From positions 992,001-1,056,000 of the forward strand of contig NZ_CP027229.1 of the NCBI RefSeq assembly GCF_002999135.1: a stretch of 64,000 bases of DNA. The letters are read 5' to 3'. A model generated the notes under the pieces. That model made no database searches and was not told the DNA's origin. It saw nothing but the letters and a program-made list of their open reading frames with translations. This document shows, in pieces, positions 1-8,401 of the stretch. How positions within the stretch are numbered: the first letter of the stretch is position 1; each line of letters begins with the position of its first letter. The translations under genes and the position numbers were made by a program. The stretch is from Capnocytophaga sp. oral taxon 878. GTDB taxonomy: Bacteria > Bacteroidota > Bacteroidia > Flavobacteriales > Flavobacteriaceae.

Positions 1-228
1 TCCCTTTCGGACTCTATTCTTTTTATAAATTCTTCCTTAAAACAATTTATTGATTGCTTATTATTTTTTAATGAAACTTTCAGTTTTGAGGAAGAGTATA
101 GTGATGCTTTGCGATCTGAAAAAATGAAGGTGATAAGAAATCATTTTTTAAAAATAGACAAAGAGTGTTTGCTTGAAAATACTTGGTGGAGCTATATATT
201 GGAACAAGTAGAAGATGGTATTTTATAG
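1..228 (+). CDS. SUKH-type immunity protein, C-terminal fragment
   Basis: The window opens inside this gene: frame 1 reads 75 codons to a TAG. The tail carries a 'FLKIDKECL' segment and ends 'WWSYILEQVEDGIL'. An IDPxxL turn followed by a 'WW/FWS-ilEQ-ed-G-L' ending is how I remember SUKH-4 (SMI1/KNR4 superfamily) immunity proteins ending, so this is probably an antitoxin of a polymorphic toxin system. The N-terminus is missing, so no start can be given. A perfect hairpin terminator follows about 130 bp downstream. The opposite end of the window also carries a SUKH-like gene. Family assignment is from recall of the motif only. Confidence 0.6.
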   Translation, partial: SLSDSILFINSSLKQFIDCLLFFNETFSFEEEYSDALRSEKMKVIRNHFLKIDKECLLENTWWSYILEQVEDGIL

Positions 229-360
229 GGTTATTTGAGGATGTGATAACTGTAGCCAAAATAGTGGATAAAGGGGGGATGTGGTAGCTATGTAGGATGG
301 CGAATTGTTCTTAAAATTTAAAAGTGTATTTTTACGTATAAAAAATTGGGTATAAAATTA

Positions 361-395
361 GGGCTGAATCATTTGTAAGATTCAGCCCTTTTCAT
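361..395 (+). terminator. Rho-independent terminator after SUKH gene
   Basis: A 10-bp perfect stem (GGGCTGAATC / GATTCAGCCC) with an 8-nt loop is followed by TTTTCATTTCTTTT. It lies downstream of the immunity-gene fragment and points with it. Confidence 0.8.
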
Positions 396-498
396 TTCTT
401 TTGTACTGGCAAAACTACCAAAGGAAATGCTAATGGGTGGGCGTAGATATTATTTTGGATAGCTGCTATGGGGGCAAAGAAGTTTTTTACTTTATTTT

Positions 499-775
499 TA
501 GTGTTTTGGATATTTTGTTGCGAATTATGCAAAAAAAGAGTTGGGAAGAAAGAGGCTGAAATTCAGTAATATAGGTTTACAGTTCGTTTAGAGTTCGTTT
601 ATCCTTCGTTATAAGTTCGTTTAAAGTAGGTAAAAGATAAGAGGTAAGAGGTAAGAGAGTGAGGTATGTTGGTTGTCAAAAAAACTGATTACTAATGGAT
701 TATATTTTTATGCTAAAAGTGAGATAAGGGGTATCAATTTTTGAAAGATTGGTAATAAAAATTGGAAAAAAAGTT
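499..775 (+). repeat. Intergenic 11-bp-unit repeat element, copy 1
   Basis: Copy 1 of a dispersed element. In order it has a TTTTGTTGCGAATT box with GCAAAAA (513-535), a GGCTGAAATTCAG palindrome near 555-567, four tandem units of about 11 bp of the form nnTTCGTTTAT (581-623), an AAGATAAGAGGTAAGAGGTAAGAG purine-rich patch (written here as short GGTAAGA repeats around 627-660), and a TTTTTGAAAGATT / GTAATAAAAATTGGAAAAA tail (about 738-772). Copies 3 and 5 have the same blocks in the same order. It lies between the SUKH terminator and the pepD promoter. Confidence 0.75.
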
Positions 776-898
776 GTTTTCGGCAAAAAAGAGAATTGGT
801 ATTTAAGAGGCTTATTATTTGGGAGGTATTGGGTGGGGGATGCTTATATTCTTTGCTAAAGAGAGGGAGAGCAGGGATAGAAAATTGTTAATAGTTAC

Positions 899-928
899 TT
901 GCTAATTGATATTTTTTTAATACCTTTG
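899..928 (+). promoter_or_regulatory. pepD promoter
   Basis: TTG (899-901), 19 bp, TACCTTTG (921-928) matches the Bacteroidetes housekeeping sigma-factor consensus. The start codon follows 51 bp later. Confidence 0.75.
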
Positions 929-978
929 TGCCTGAAAAAAGCTGATGAGAAAAAGCTAACAACTAAAAGTTATATATA

Positions 979-2433
979 ATGAAAATATCAGAATTAGAAC
1001 CAAAACAGTTATGGGCGAACTTTGCGAGCCTTAATGCCGTGCCTCGCCCCTCAAAGAAAGAAGAGAAAGTAATTGCCTTTATGGTGAACTTTGGGAAAAG
1101 TTTGGGTCTTGATACCTATCAAGACGAAGCGGGCAATGTAATTATTAAGAAACCGGCTTCGGCAGGGATGGAAAGTCGGAAAACGGTAGTATTACAGTCG
1201 CATTTGGATATGGTACACCAAAAAAATAATGATACGGTGTTTGACTTTGCTACTGAAGGTATTAAAATGCTAGTAGATGGCGAGTGGGTATGTGCTGATG
1301 GCACGACTCTTGGAGCTGATAACGGTATAGGGGTCGCGGCCATAATGAGCCTCTTGCAAAGTAAAGATATACCACACCCAGCTATTGAAGCCCTTTTCAC
1401 GATAGATGAAGAAACAGGAATGACCGGTGCTAAAGAACTAAAAGGAGGCTTACTTACTGGGGCTTACCTACTGAACTTGGATACCGAAGAAGATGATGAA
1501 ATAGATATAGGATGTGCTGGGGGTGTGGATGTATCGGCTTTTAGAGAATATGACCTTGTGCCTACGCCAAAAGATTCGGTAGCTTTTACTCTTACCATAA
1601 AAGGGTTGCACGGAGGACATAGTGGTACCGACATACATAAAGGCTATGCCAATGCTAATAAACTGATGAACAGATTACTGTTTGCTTGTACTGAGAAATT
1701 CGGTTTGCATATAGCACAAATAGATGGAGGCGGATTGCGCAATGCAATACCCCGAGAGAGTGTGGCTGTAGTTACCGTAGGCAAAGGTGATGAAGCTGCT
1801 TTTAAAGCAGAGATAGCTACCCTTACAAAACATTTAAAACACGAATTTGCTGGAACTGAACCAAGCCTTACAGTGCTGTTAGAAACAACACCTGTACCTG
1901 AAATGGTGATGGAAGAAGAGGAGCAAGCTGATATACTACGCGCTTTGTATGCGGCTTACAATGGGGTATACAAAATGAGCCAGACTATGGAAGACCTTGT
2001 AGAGACGAGCAATAACGTAGCCCGTGTACAGCTAAAAGACGGAGAGGTGAGCGTATATTGCCTTACCCGCTCGGCTTCGGAAACATCTAAATTTGATTTG
2101 GCTAATACCCTTAGAGCGGCATTTGAATTGGCAGGTTTTGAAGTGGAATATACAGGTAGTTACCCAGGATGGGAGCCTAAGGTAGATGCTGAGATATTGG
2201 CTATTGTAAAGGGACAATACGAGGAGCTGTTTGGCAGTACCCCTAATGTAGTAGCATGCCACGCAGGCTTAGAGTGCGGCTTATTAGGTACTCATTATCC
2301 TAAAATGGAAATGGTGAGCTTTGGGCCTACAATTAAAGGAGCACACTCACCTGCTGAAAGGGTAAATATTGCTTCAGTACAAAAATTCTGGAAGTTTTTA
2401 TTAGCAATACTAAAGAATATTCCTAATAAATAA
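979..2433 (+). CDS. pepD: Aminoacyl-histidine dipeptidase (M20C)
   Basis: Cytosolic metallo-dipeptidase of the M20C (PepD) family, which hydrolyses Xaa-His and other dipeptides in peptide turnover. At 484 residues it matches the usual length of about 485. The metal site is visible: HLD near residues 75-77, the 'DGTTLGADNG' segment near 105-115 and the catalytic 'DEETG' near 143-147. The 'GLHGGHSGTDI' segment of the lid/dimerisation domain is also present. The ATG sits behind an A-rich leader with a good promoter, and a hairpin terminator follows the stop, so it is a single-gene unit. Confidence 0.93.
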   Translation: MKISELEPKQLWANFASLNAVPRPSKKEEKVIAFMVNFGKSLGLDTYQDEAGNVIIKKPASAGMESRKTVVLQSHLDMVHQKNNDTVFDFATEGIKMLVDGEWVCADGTTLGADNGIGVAAIMSLLQSKDIPHPAIEALFTIDEETGMTGAKELKGGLLTGAYLLNLDTEEDDEIDIGCAGGVDVSAFREYDLVPTPKDSVAFTLTIKGLHGGHSGTDIHKGYANANKLMNRLLFACTEKFGLHIAQIDGGGLRNAIPRESVAVVTVGKGDEAAFKAEIATLTKHLKHEFAGTEPSLTVLLETTPVPEMVMEEEEQADILRALYAAYNGVYKMSQTMEDLVETSNNVARVQLKDGEVSVYCLTRSASETSKFDLANTLRAAFELAGFEVEYTGSYPGWEPKVDAEILAIVKGQYEELFGSTPNVVACHAGLECGLLGTHYPKMEMVSFGPTIKGAHSPAERVNIASVQKFWKFLLAILKNIPNK

Positions 2434-2490
2434 GAGATTGACAGGTAGCTGACTAATGTTAAGCTGTAAAAAATCATCAGAATAGAAAAA

Positions 2491-2528
2491 ACAAATCAAG
2501 CAAATAATTTGTTTGATTTGTTTTTTTG
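2491..2528 (+). terminator. Terminator after pepD
   Basis: A 15-bp stem with one G.U (ACAAATCAAGCAAAT / ATTTGTTTGATTTGT) and almost no loop is followed by seven T. It lies 58 bp after the pepD stop. Confidence 0.75.
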
Positions 2529-2579
2529 ATTTATTGATTTGGAAGAATTAAAGAGAGAAAAGAGATTTTAAAAATAGTG

Positions 2580-2816
2580 ATGAGCTTATATAAAGAAGTA
2601 GCTAACCTTATAGAAATTTTGAGGCACAAAGGAGACATTGAGGCATCGATAATGCTACAAGAAAGTGTAGAGTGTAGTGCTACGGGTAGTGAGGTTTTGA
2701 TGAAATTAAGATATCATTTAAGTCGGATTTTGGAAGATGGAAATACATACGATAAGCAAATAATTTCATTAGCTAAGACTATATCAAGAGAAATTGAAGA
2801 AAAATTGAATTTTTAA
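2580..2816 (+). CDS. Small hypothetical protein (78 aa)
   Basis: I do not recognise a named family. The predicted product is helical and polar, starts 'MSLYKEVANLIEIL', and has a 'GSEVLMKLRYHL' core. Small helical proteins of this look often accompany SUKH/immunity genes in Bacteroidetes, which is only a weak hint here. ATG at 2580 is preferred over the in-frame GTG three bases upstream; an AAGAGAGAAAAGAG purine stretch lies 17-30 bp before it. No promoter box is evident after the pepD terminator. Confidence 0.6.
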   Translation: MSLYKEVANLIEILRHKGDIEASIMLQESVECSATGSEVLMKLRYHLSRILEDGNTYDKQIISLAKTISREIEEKLNF

Positions 2817-2881
2817 GGTTATTGATTTTCAATGAGTTAATAAAAACATTAAAAAAAAATATAAAAAAGTTAGTAAAAAAT

Positions 2882-2912
2882 TTGGAAGATTGAAAAAGTT
2901 GCTATACCTTTG
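2882..2912 (+). promoter_or_regulatory. tRNA operon promoter
   Basis: TTG (2882-2884), 20 bp, TACCTTTG (2905-2912), placed about 40 bp before the first tRNA. Confidence 0.75.
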
Positions 2913-2953
2913 CACCCGCAAATGAGAAGATAAGGAGTTTGCTAAAATACTAA

Positions 2954-3037
2954 GGAGAGGTGCCGGAGTGGTAACGGAGCAGATTGCTAATCTGTCGGCG
3001 GGTAACCGTCGCCTGGGTTCGAGTCCCAGTCTCTCCG
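2954..3037 (+). tRNA. tRNA-Ser (GCT)
   Basis: Class II tRNA with an acceptor stem GGAGAGG / TCTCTCC, a long variable arm and a T-arm GGTTCGAGTCC. The anticodon loop TTGCTAA gives anticodon GCT, reading AGC/AGU serine codons. The genomic CCA is not encoded (CA only follows), as is common in Bacteroidetes. First gene of a three-tRNA operon. Confidence 0.95.
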
Positions 3038-3059
3038 CAGCATTGAATAACTGATAATT

Positions 3060-3134
3060 CGGGGCGTAGCGTAGTCCGGTCATCGCGCCTGGTTTGGGAC
3101 CAGGAGGTCGCAGGTTCGAATCCTGCCGCCCCGA
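3060..3134 (+). tRNA. tRNA-Pro (TGG)
   Basis: Acceptor CGGGGCG / CGCCCCG, anticodon stem CCTGG / CCAGG with loop TTTGGGA (anticodon TGG), and T-arm AGGTTCGAATCCT. Second tRNA in the operon. Confidence 0.95.
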
Positions 3135-3203
3135 CAAGATAAAAAGATATTTCATAAATGCTCCTAAGTATGAGGCATTTCTGAAATATTTTTTTTGGGG
3201 AAT

Positions 3204-3277
3204 GGTCACGTAGCTCAGCTGGATAGAGCATCTGCCTTCTAAGCAGACGGTCACAGGTTCGAATCCTGTCGTGATCA
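3204..3277 (+). tRNA. tRNA-Arg (TCT)
   Basis: Acceptor GGTCACG / CGTGATC, D-arm AGCTCAGCTGGATAGAGC, anticodon stem TCTGC / GCAGA with loop CTTCTAA (anticodon TCT). It decodes AGA/AGG, the arginine codons favoured by low-GC genomes. Last tRNA before the terminator. Confidence 0.95.
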
Positions 3278-3316
3278 CGAGAATTTGTTTCATTTTGTAT
3301 TAAAATTTATGTTCGG

Positions 3317-3353
3317 AATAACGCAGGGTAAAAGCTCTGCGTTATTTTGTTTT
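3317..3353 (+). terminator. tRNA operon terminator
   Basis: A 10-bp stem (AATAACGCAG / CTGCGTTATT) with a 10-nt loop is followed by TTGTTTT, 40 bp after tRNA-Arg. Confidence 0.8.
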
Positions 3354-3525
3354 ATACCACAAACTTTAAAGATAACAATCAGGATATGCCTGCTAGTAAA
3401 ACAATCTAAAAAAACATATCATAAGAGAAACGTGTTGTGTTACTATCACCAACCAAAGTTATGACCTAAATAACGCTGATGGTGAGCTCAAATATAAATA
3501 ATAACAGATAGCCCTTATAAAAAAT
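3354..3525. other. Gap between tRNA terminator and moxR promoter
   Basis: About 170 bp of AT-rich DNA. I see no ORF, RNA gene or convincing repeat in it. Confidence 0.6.
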
Positions 3526-3556
3526 TTGAGAAACAGTAAAAAAAGCTGTAACTTTG
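3526..3556 (+). promoter_or_regulatory. moxR operon promoter
   Basis: TTG (3526-3528), 20 bp, TAACTTTG (3549-3556), 55 bp before the moxR start codon. Confidence 0.7.
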
Positions 3557-3611
3557 CCCCCATAACGGCACAGTATTTGTACAAAGTATTAACGCTAATA
3601 ATTTATAATAT

Positions 3612-4613
3612 ATGGAACAAAGAACTTCTGTGGATATCAGTCAGATAAACGAAAAAATAGAGCGGGAGAGTATTTTTATTGATGCTCTTACATCTGAAAT
3701 GAACAAAGTAATTGTAGGGCAAAAACATATGGTGAACGCCCTATTGATAGGATTGCTAGGCAAAGGGCACATTCTTTTGGAAGGAGTACCAGGTTTGGCA
3801 AAAACACTTTCTATCAACACCCTTGCCAAATCGGTACACGGTTCATTCAGTAGGATTCAGTTTACACCAGACCTACTGCCTGCTGATGTGATAGGTACTA
3901 TGACGTATAACATCAAGCAAAATGAGTTTTCTATAAAAAAAGGACCTATCTTTGCTAACTTTGTTTTGGCCGATGAGATAAACCGTGCGCCAGCTAAAGT
4001 GCAATCGGCTTTATTGGAGGCTATGCAAGAGCGACAAGTAACCATTGGTGACTCGACCTTTAAACTTGATGCTCCTTTTATGGTAATGGCTACCCAGAAC
4101 CCCGTAGAGCAAGAGGGCACCTACCCCCTACCTGAAGCACAAGTAGACCGCTTTATGCTAAAAACTGTTATTGATTATCCTAAACTAGATGAAGAACAAC
4201 GTATTATGCGGGATAACCTTAGCAATAGCTATGCAGTAGTGAACCAAACAGTAAGTTTGGAGCAAATACTTAGAGCACAAGAGGCTGTACGTGAAGTATA
4301 TATGGATGAAAAGATTGAAAAATATATATTGGATATTATTTTTGCAACTCGTTATCCTGAAAAGTACAACTTGGCTGATTTGAAACCACTTATAAACTTT
4401 GGAGCTTCACCTCGTGGTAGTATTAACTTGGCTATGGCTGCTAAGTGTTATGCCTTTATTAAACGTAGAGGTTATGTAATTCCTGAAGATGTACGTGCTG
4501 TAGTTTATGATGTATTGCGCCATCGTATAGGTATTACCTATGAAGCTGAGGCAGAGAATATAACTTCTGTAGAGATGATTCAGAAAATAGTAAATACTAT
4601 TGAAGTACCATAA
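3612..4613 (+). CDS. MoxR-family AAA+ ATPase
   Basis: Cytoplasmic AAA+ chaperone-like ATPase that typically acts on a partner VWA protein encoded beside it. Walker A 'EGVPGLAKT' lies near residues 57-65, Walker B 'VLADEINRAP' near 117-126, and the 'ATQNPVEQEGTYPLPEAQ' sensor-1/MoxR signature near 160-177. Its 333 residues are typical. It heads the cluster with DUF58 and BatA proteins, a layout associated with envelope stress or aerotolerance in Bacteroidetes. A gap of about 200 bp separates it from the DUF58 gene, so a second promoter there cannot be excluded. Confidence 0.93.
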   Translation: MEQRTSVDISQINEKIERESIFIDALTSEMNKVIVGQKHMVNALLIGLLGKGHILLEGVPGLAKTLSINTLAKSVHGSFSRIQFTPDLLPADVIGTMTYNIKQNEFSIKKGPIFANFVLADEINRAPAKVQSALLEAMQERQVTIGDSTFKLDAPFMVMATQNPVEQEGTYPLPEAQVDRFMLKTVIDYPKLDEEQRIMRDNLSNSYAVVNQTVSLEQILRAQEAVREVYMDEKIEKYILDIIFATRYPEKYNLADLKPLINFGASPRGSINLAMAAKCYAFIKRRGYVIPEDVRAVVYDVLRHRIGITYEAEAENITSVEMIQKIVNTIEVP

Positions 4614-4812
4614 TGAACTCTGCCCGAAGATTGTGGTATTTGGAGTTACCAAGCAATACTAAAAGTGCTAAAAGTGAGCAAACCTAAATCTGACTCTTTA
4701 AGCACTTAAGGGAATGATTGTGCTAGTGTATTTATGAATTACTTTGAACACATTGAAAATCATAAAACAATAGCTTACTGCTCATTATTAATTTTAATTA
4801 CTTATTGTTAAA

Positions 4813-5676
4813 TTGGATACTAAGGAATTACTTAAAAAAGTACGCAAGATAGAGATTAAAACACGTAAACTTTCCGATAATATTTTTGGAGGGGAGTATC
4901 ACTCTACTTTTAAAGGACGTGGGATGACCTTTAGTGAGGTGCGTCCGTACCAATTTGGCGATGATATTCGCAATATTGACTGGAATGTAACAGCACGCTA
5001 TAACGAACCTTTTGTAAAAGTATTTGAAGAAGAGCGCGAACTTACTCTTATACTAATGATTGATGTAAGTGGTAGTGAGCTTTTTGGTACCAATCAGCAG
5101 TTTAAAAGTGAAGTAATTACAGAAATAGCAGCTACTTTAGCTTTTGCTGCCCTACAGAATAATGATAAGACAGGATTAATACTCTTTTCTGATCAAATAG
5201 AGCTTTATATTCCTCCTAAAAAAGGGAAATCACACGTATTGCGTATTATTAGAGAGCTAATTGAGTTTCAGCCCAAGAGTTTCAAGACAAATATAGGTGA
5301 GGCTTTTGAATTTCTCAGCCGTGTAATGAAGAAAAAAGCTATTGTTTTTATGCTATCGGATTTTATGGATAAAGGGTATGAAAAGCCTATACAGATAGCT
5401 GCTAAAAAACATGATATTACGGGCATCCGCATTTATGATCGGAAAGAAACTGAGTTACCTAACTTGGGCTATATAATAGTAAAAGATGCAGAAACAGGTT
5501 CTTTAATGCGGGTAAATACAACATCGGCAACAGTGCGCAAAGAATATTCAAAACAATATCAAGAAACAGTAGGGTACTTTGAGACTTTGTGGAAAAAATC
5601 GGGAGCAGGTGTAGTGAGTTGTAGAAGTGATGAAAGCTATACCCAAAAATTATTGGGATACTTTAAGAATAGGTAA
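4813..5676 (+). CDS. DUF58 domain protein (VWA-like)
   Basis: A 287-residue DUF58 protein, usual partner of MoxR ATPases. The family signature 'YQFGDDIRNIDWNVTAR' is at about residues 50-66, followed by a VWA-type metal site 'DVSGS' near 84-88. The start is TTG: the sequence 'MDTKELLKKVRKIEIKTR' matches the N-terminus I know for flavobacterial homologues and no ATG lies nearby upstream. The stop is followed within 10 bp by the start of the BatD-like gene, so the two are co-transcribed. Confidence 0.9.
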   Translation: MDTKELLKKVRKIEIKTRKLSDNIFGGEYHSTFKGRGMTFSEVRPYQFGDDIRNIDWNVTARYNEPFVKVFEEERELTLILMIDVSGSELFGTNQQFKSEVITEIAATLAFAALQNNDKTGLILFSDQIELYIPPKKGKSHVLRIIRELIEFQPKSFKTNIGEAFEFLSRVMKKKAIVFMLSDFMDKGYEKPIQIAAKKHDITGIRIYDRKETELPNLGYIIVKDAETGSLMRVNTTSATVRKEYSKQYQETVGYFETLWKKSGAGVVSCRSDESYTQKLLGYFKNR

Positions 5677-5683
5677 AAATAAG

Positions 5684-7300
5684 ATGAAACGAATATTATA
5701 CTATATATCTTTATTAGTATTTCCTAGTCTTTATGGCCAAGAGGTAAAAGTAGAGGCAAATACTAATAACATCAAAATAGGCGAGCAAATACAGTATAAA
5801 ATAGCGGTAAAAGCTCCTGCTGATGCTGCTGTGCAATTTCCTGAAGGACAAACCTTTGGAGCATTGGAAATGGTAAAAACACGCCCTGCTGATACTCTTA
5901 ATGCTTCTGCTAGTTATGAATTAGTAAAAGAGTACTACCTAACTCAGTTTGATGAAGGTAAATATGCTATACCTCCTCAAAAAATACGAATTGGTAACCA
6001 GGACTATTTTACTGATTCGCTCCATATAGAAGTACATAACATCGCTATCGATACCCTAAAACAACCTCTGTATGACATTAAACCTATACAAGAAGTTCCT
6101 GCCCCTGCAAAGTCTTACTTTTGGGTATGGCTAGGTATAGGTATTTGGCTATTCATCTTAGCTGCTTTTCTTTTTTACTTTTTAGTGATTCGGAAAAAGA
6201 AAATTACTTTCCCTTGGCAACGCAAACAACTACCTCCTTTTGATAGAGCTATCCAAGATTTAAAAGACCTTCAAAACTCTAAATATCTTATCCAATCACA
6301 ACATAAAGAGTATTACACACGACTTACTGACATCGTAAAAGTTTATTTAGAAGATGAAGTACATATCTTGGCTAAAGAAAGTACTACTGATGAGTTATTA
6401 GACAAAATTAATGTGCTACAAGAAGAAGGAAAGCTAAACCTTACGGAAGAAACCATCAATAACTTAAAAAGGGTACTCCAAAATGCTGACTTGGTTAAGT
6501 TTGCCAAAAATAAACCATCGGACAATAATGCAGAATATGACCGAGAAACTATTGAGAATGTAGTAATAAAAACAAAAGAAGCTATTCCTGAGATACCATC
6601 TGAACAACAACTTGATGAACAGGCTTATTTGCAACAAATAAGACTAAAACGTCAAAAACGTAAACGGTTATTAATACGGATAGCTGCTGGAGTAGGACTT
6701 TTCATATTCTTATCAGGTGTTGGATTATATTTTGGTTATCGTTCTTTAAAAAACTGGTTATTTAACCCATATATATCAGAACTAAATGAAGGTAAGTGGA
6801 TTACTAGTGATTATGGCTATCCTATTACTGAACTTACTACACCTAAAGCACTCACCCGTAGACAAATTGTAGATATTGCTGAATATAAATCATTAATAAA
6901 TAACCAATATAGTTTCTATATGGGTAGTTTGAACTCGGAACTATATATACTTACCAATATTTTTTCATTTAGAGCAGGTATGGATGATAATCAGAATGAG
7001 CTACTATTAGACCCACAAAAAGTAAATGAAATAATGCTTAGTGAGTTAGATAAAGCAGGTGCTAAGAATATTACTACCTTACAAGAGGAATACACTACCC
7101 CTTCAGGAATAAAAGGTATAAAGGTATATGGAAAAATGACTATTCCTGATGAAGTAGGAAGACCTATGAATGCCTCATACGAGTTATATAGCTTTACTGA
7201 GAATAATGCACTGCAACAGCTACTTATTACTCATATTAACGATATAAATGCTGATGAGCTTACAAAAAGAATAGTAAACTCCATTACTTTCAAAAATTAA
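5684..7300 (+). CDS. BatD-like membrane protein
   Basis: A 538-residue envelope protein at the position where Bacteroidetes Bat clusters carry a BatD-like gene. A signal peptide (1-19, ending 'SLYGQ') is followed by an Ig-like oxygen-tolerance type domain, transmembrane segment 1 near 145-168, a cytoplasmic helical part, transmembrane segment 2 near 329-350, and a further 180-residue C-terminal domain outside. The second half is longer than I expect for the family and I do not recognise it. The start is the ATG giving the signal peptide; an upstream in-frame ATG overlaps DUF58 and would spoil it. Confidence 0.75.
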   Translation: MKRILYYISLLVFPSLYGQEVKVEANTNNIKIGEQIQYKIAVKAPADAAVQFPEGQTFGALEMVKTRPADTLNASASYELVKEYYLTQFDEGKYAIPPQKIRIGNQDYFTDSLHIEVHNIAIDTLKQPLYDIKPIQEVPAPAKSYFWVWLGIGIWLFILAAFLFYFLVIRKKKITFPWQRKQLPPFDRAIQDLKDLQNSKYLIQSQHKEYYTRLTDIVKVYLEDEVHILAKESTTDELLDKINVLQEEGKLNLTEETINNLKRVLQNADLVKFAKNKPSDNNAEYDRETIENVVIKTKEAIPEIPSEQQLDEQAYLQQIRLKRQKRKRLLIRIAAGVGLFIFLSGVGLYFGYRSLKNWLFNPYISELNEGKWITSDYGYPITELTTPKALTRRQIVDIAEYKSLINNQYSFYMGSLNSELYILTNIFSFRAGMDDNQNELLLDPQKVNEIMLSELDKAGAKNITTLQEEYTTPSGIKGIKVYGKMTIPDEVGRPMNASYELYSFTENNALQQLLITHINDINADELTKRIVNSITFKN

Positions 7301-7328
7301 TCATTAATTGTTAAATCTATTCAGCCAG

Positions 7329-8330
7329 ATGTTTAAAGATATTACTTTTGCTAATCCGGAGTTCTTTTGGTTATTATTGCTTATCCCTTTTATGATAATA
7401 TGGTATATCTATTGGAATAAGAAATCAATGCCTAATACTATATTTTCATCAACCATAGCCTTTAAAAATAGTAGCTCATGGATGGATTATTTATATCACA
7501 CACTATTCACTTTAAGAATAATAGCTGTTACCTTACTGATAATAGCTTTAGCAAGACCACAAACACATTCGGAAAATGCTAAAACTAAGGTAACTGAAGG
7601 AATTGATATTGTAATGGCTATTGATGTATCAGCAAGTATGTTATCTCAGGATTTGAAACCTAATAGGTTTGAAGCTCTTAAAAAAGTAGCATCACAATTT
7701 GTAAAAGACCGGTCTAATGATCGTATTGGTTTAGTAATTTATGCTGGAGAAAGTTATACAAAAACACCTGTAACTAGCGATAAAAGCATTATCCTAAACA
7801 GTCTTTCAGAACTTAATTATGGACAAATAGAAGATGGAACTGCTATTGGTATGGGACTAACTACAGCTGTAAATAGATTAAAGGAAAGTAAAGCTAAAAG
7901 CCGTGTTATTATTCTCCTTACTGATGGTGTTAATAACACAGGCTTTGTAGACCCTCAAACAGCTGCTGAATTAGCAGCAGAGTATGGTATTAAGGTATAT
8001 ACTGTAGGTATTGGTAGTAATGGCATGGCGCTTTCTCCTTATGCCCTTAATGCAGATGGTAGCATAATGTATCGTATGCAACAAGTAGAAATTGATGAAC
8101 CCCTAATGAAGAAAATTGCCCAAACTACCAAAGGACGTTATTTTAGGGCTACTAACAATCAAAAGTTAGAACAGATTTATAATGAAATTAATAAATTAGA
8201 AACCAGTAAAATTGAAGAGTTTAAATACACAGAAATTGATGAAAAATTTAGAAACTTAGTTATTATAACTGCTATATTATTATTGTTAGAGTTCTTATTA
8301 AAACATGCTATTTACAGAAATGAATTATAA
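7329..8330 (+). CDS. batA: BatA-like VWA membrane protein
   Basis: A 333-residue VWA-domain inner membrane protein. Two N-terminal transmembrane segments (about 12-30 and 57-74), a VWA domain with MIDAS 'DVSAS' near residues 98-103 and 'TDGVNNTG' near 198-205, then a C-terminal membrane helix. ATG at 7329 ('MFKDITFANPEFFWLLL') is preferred over an upstream TTG because family members begin with this segment. The cluster then stops at a strong terminator: no batB, batC TPR or batE follows, as they do in many relatives. The symbol follows the family convention. Confidence 0.85.
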   Translation: MFKDITFANPEFFWLLLLIPFMIIWYIYWNKKSMPNTIFSSTIAFKNSSSWMDYLYHTLFTLRIIAVTLLIIALARPQTHSENAKTKVTEGIDIVMAIDVSASMLSQDLKPNRFEALKKVASQFVKDRSNDRIGLVIYAGESYTKTPVTSDKSIILNSLSELNYGQIEDGTAIGMGLTTAVNRLKESKAKSRVIILLTDGVNNTGFVDPQTAAELAAEYGIKVYTVGIGSNGMALSPYALNADGSIMYRMQQVEIDEPLMKKIAQTTKGRYFRATNNQKLEQIYNEINKLETSKIEEFKYTEIDEKFRNLVIITAILLLLEFLLKHAIYRNEL

Positions 8331-8352
8331 TTAAAAAATAATATCAATAAAT

Positions 8353-8388
8353 AAAAAAGCTATCTTTATTTAGGTAGCTTTTTTTTAT
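8353..8388 (+). terminator. Terminator after batA
   Basis: Stem AAAAAAGCTATC / GGTAGCTTTTTT (one G.U) followed by further T. The A-tract on the other side lets it also serve lipA, which ends just beyond on the minus strand. Confidence 0.8.
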
Positions 8389-8401
8389 TGATTTTAAATG
8401 A

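Noticed and set aside
581..623. CRISPR-like array from the tandem TTCGTTTAT units
   Set aside because: Units are 10-12 bp with no spacers, and there are no cas genes; the same core recurs in four other gaps.
2829..3293. Minus-strand ORFs of 154 and 93 codons
   Set aside because: They lie across three clear tRNA genes and read the tRNA complements; such ORFs are a known artefact.
4614..4812. Small gene or RNA between moxR and DUF58
   Set aside because: No ORF with a start context, no TTG/TAnnTTTG promoter pair and no stable hairpin were found.
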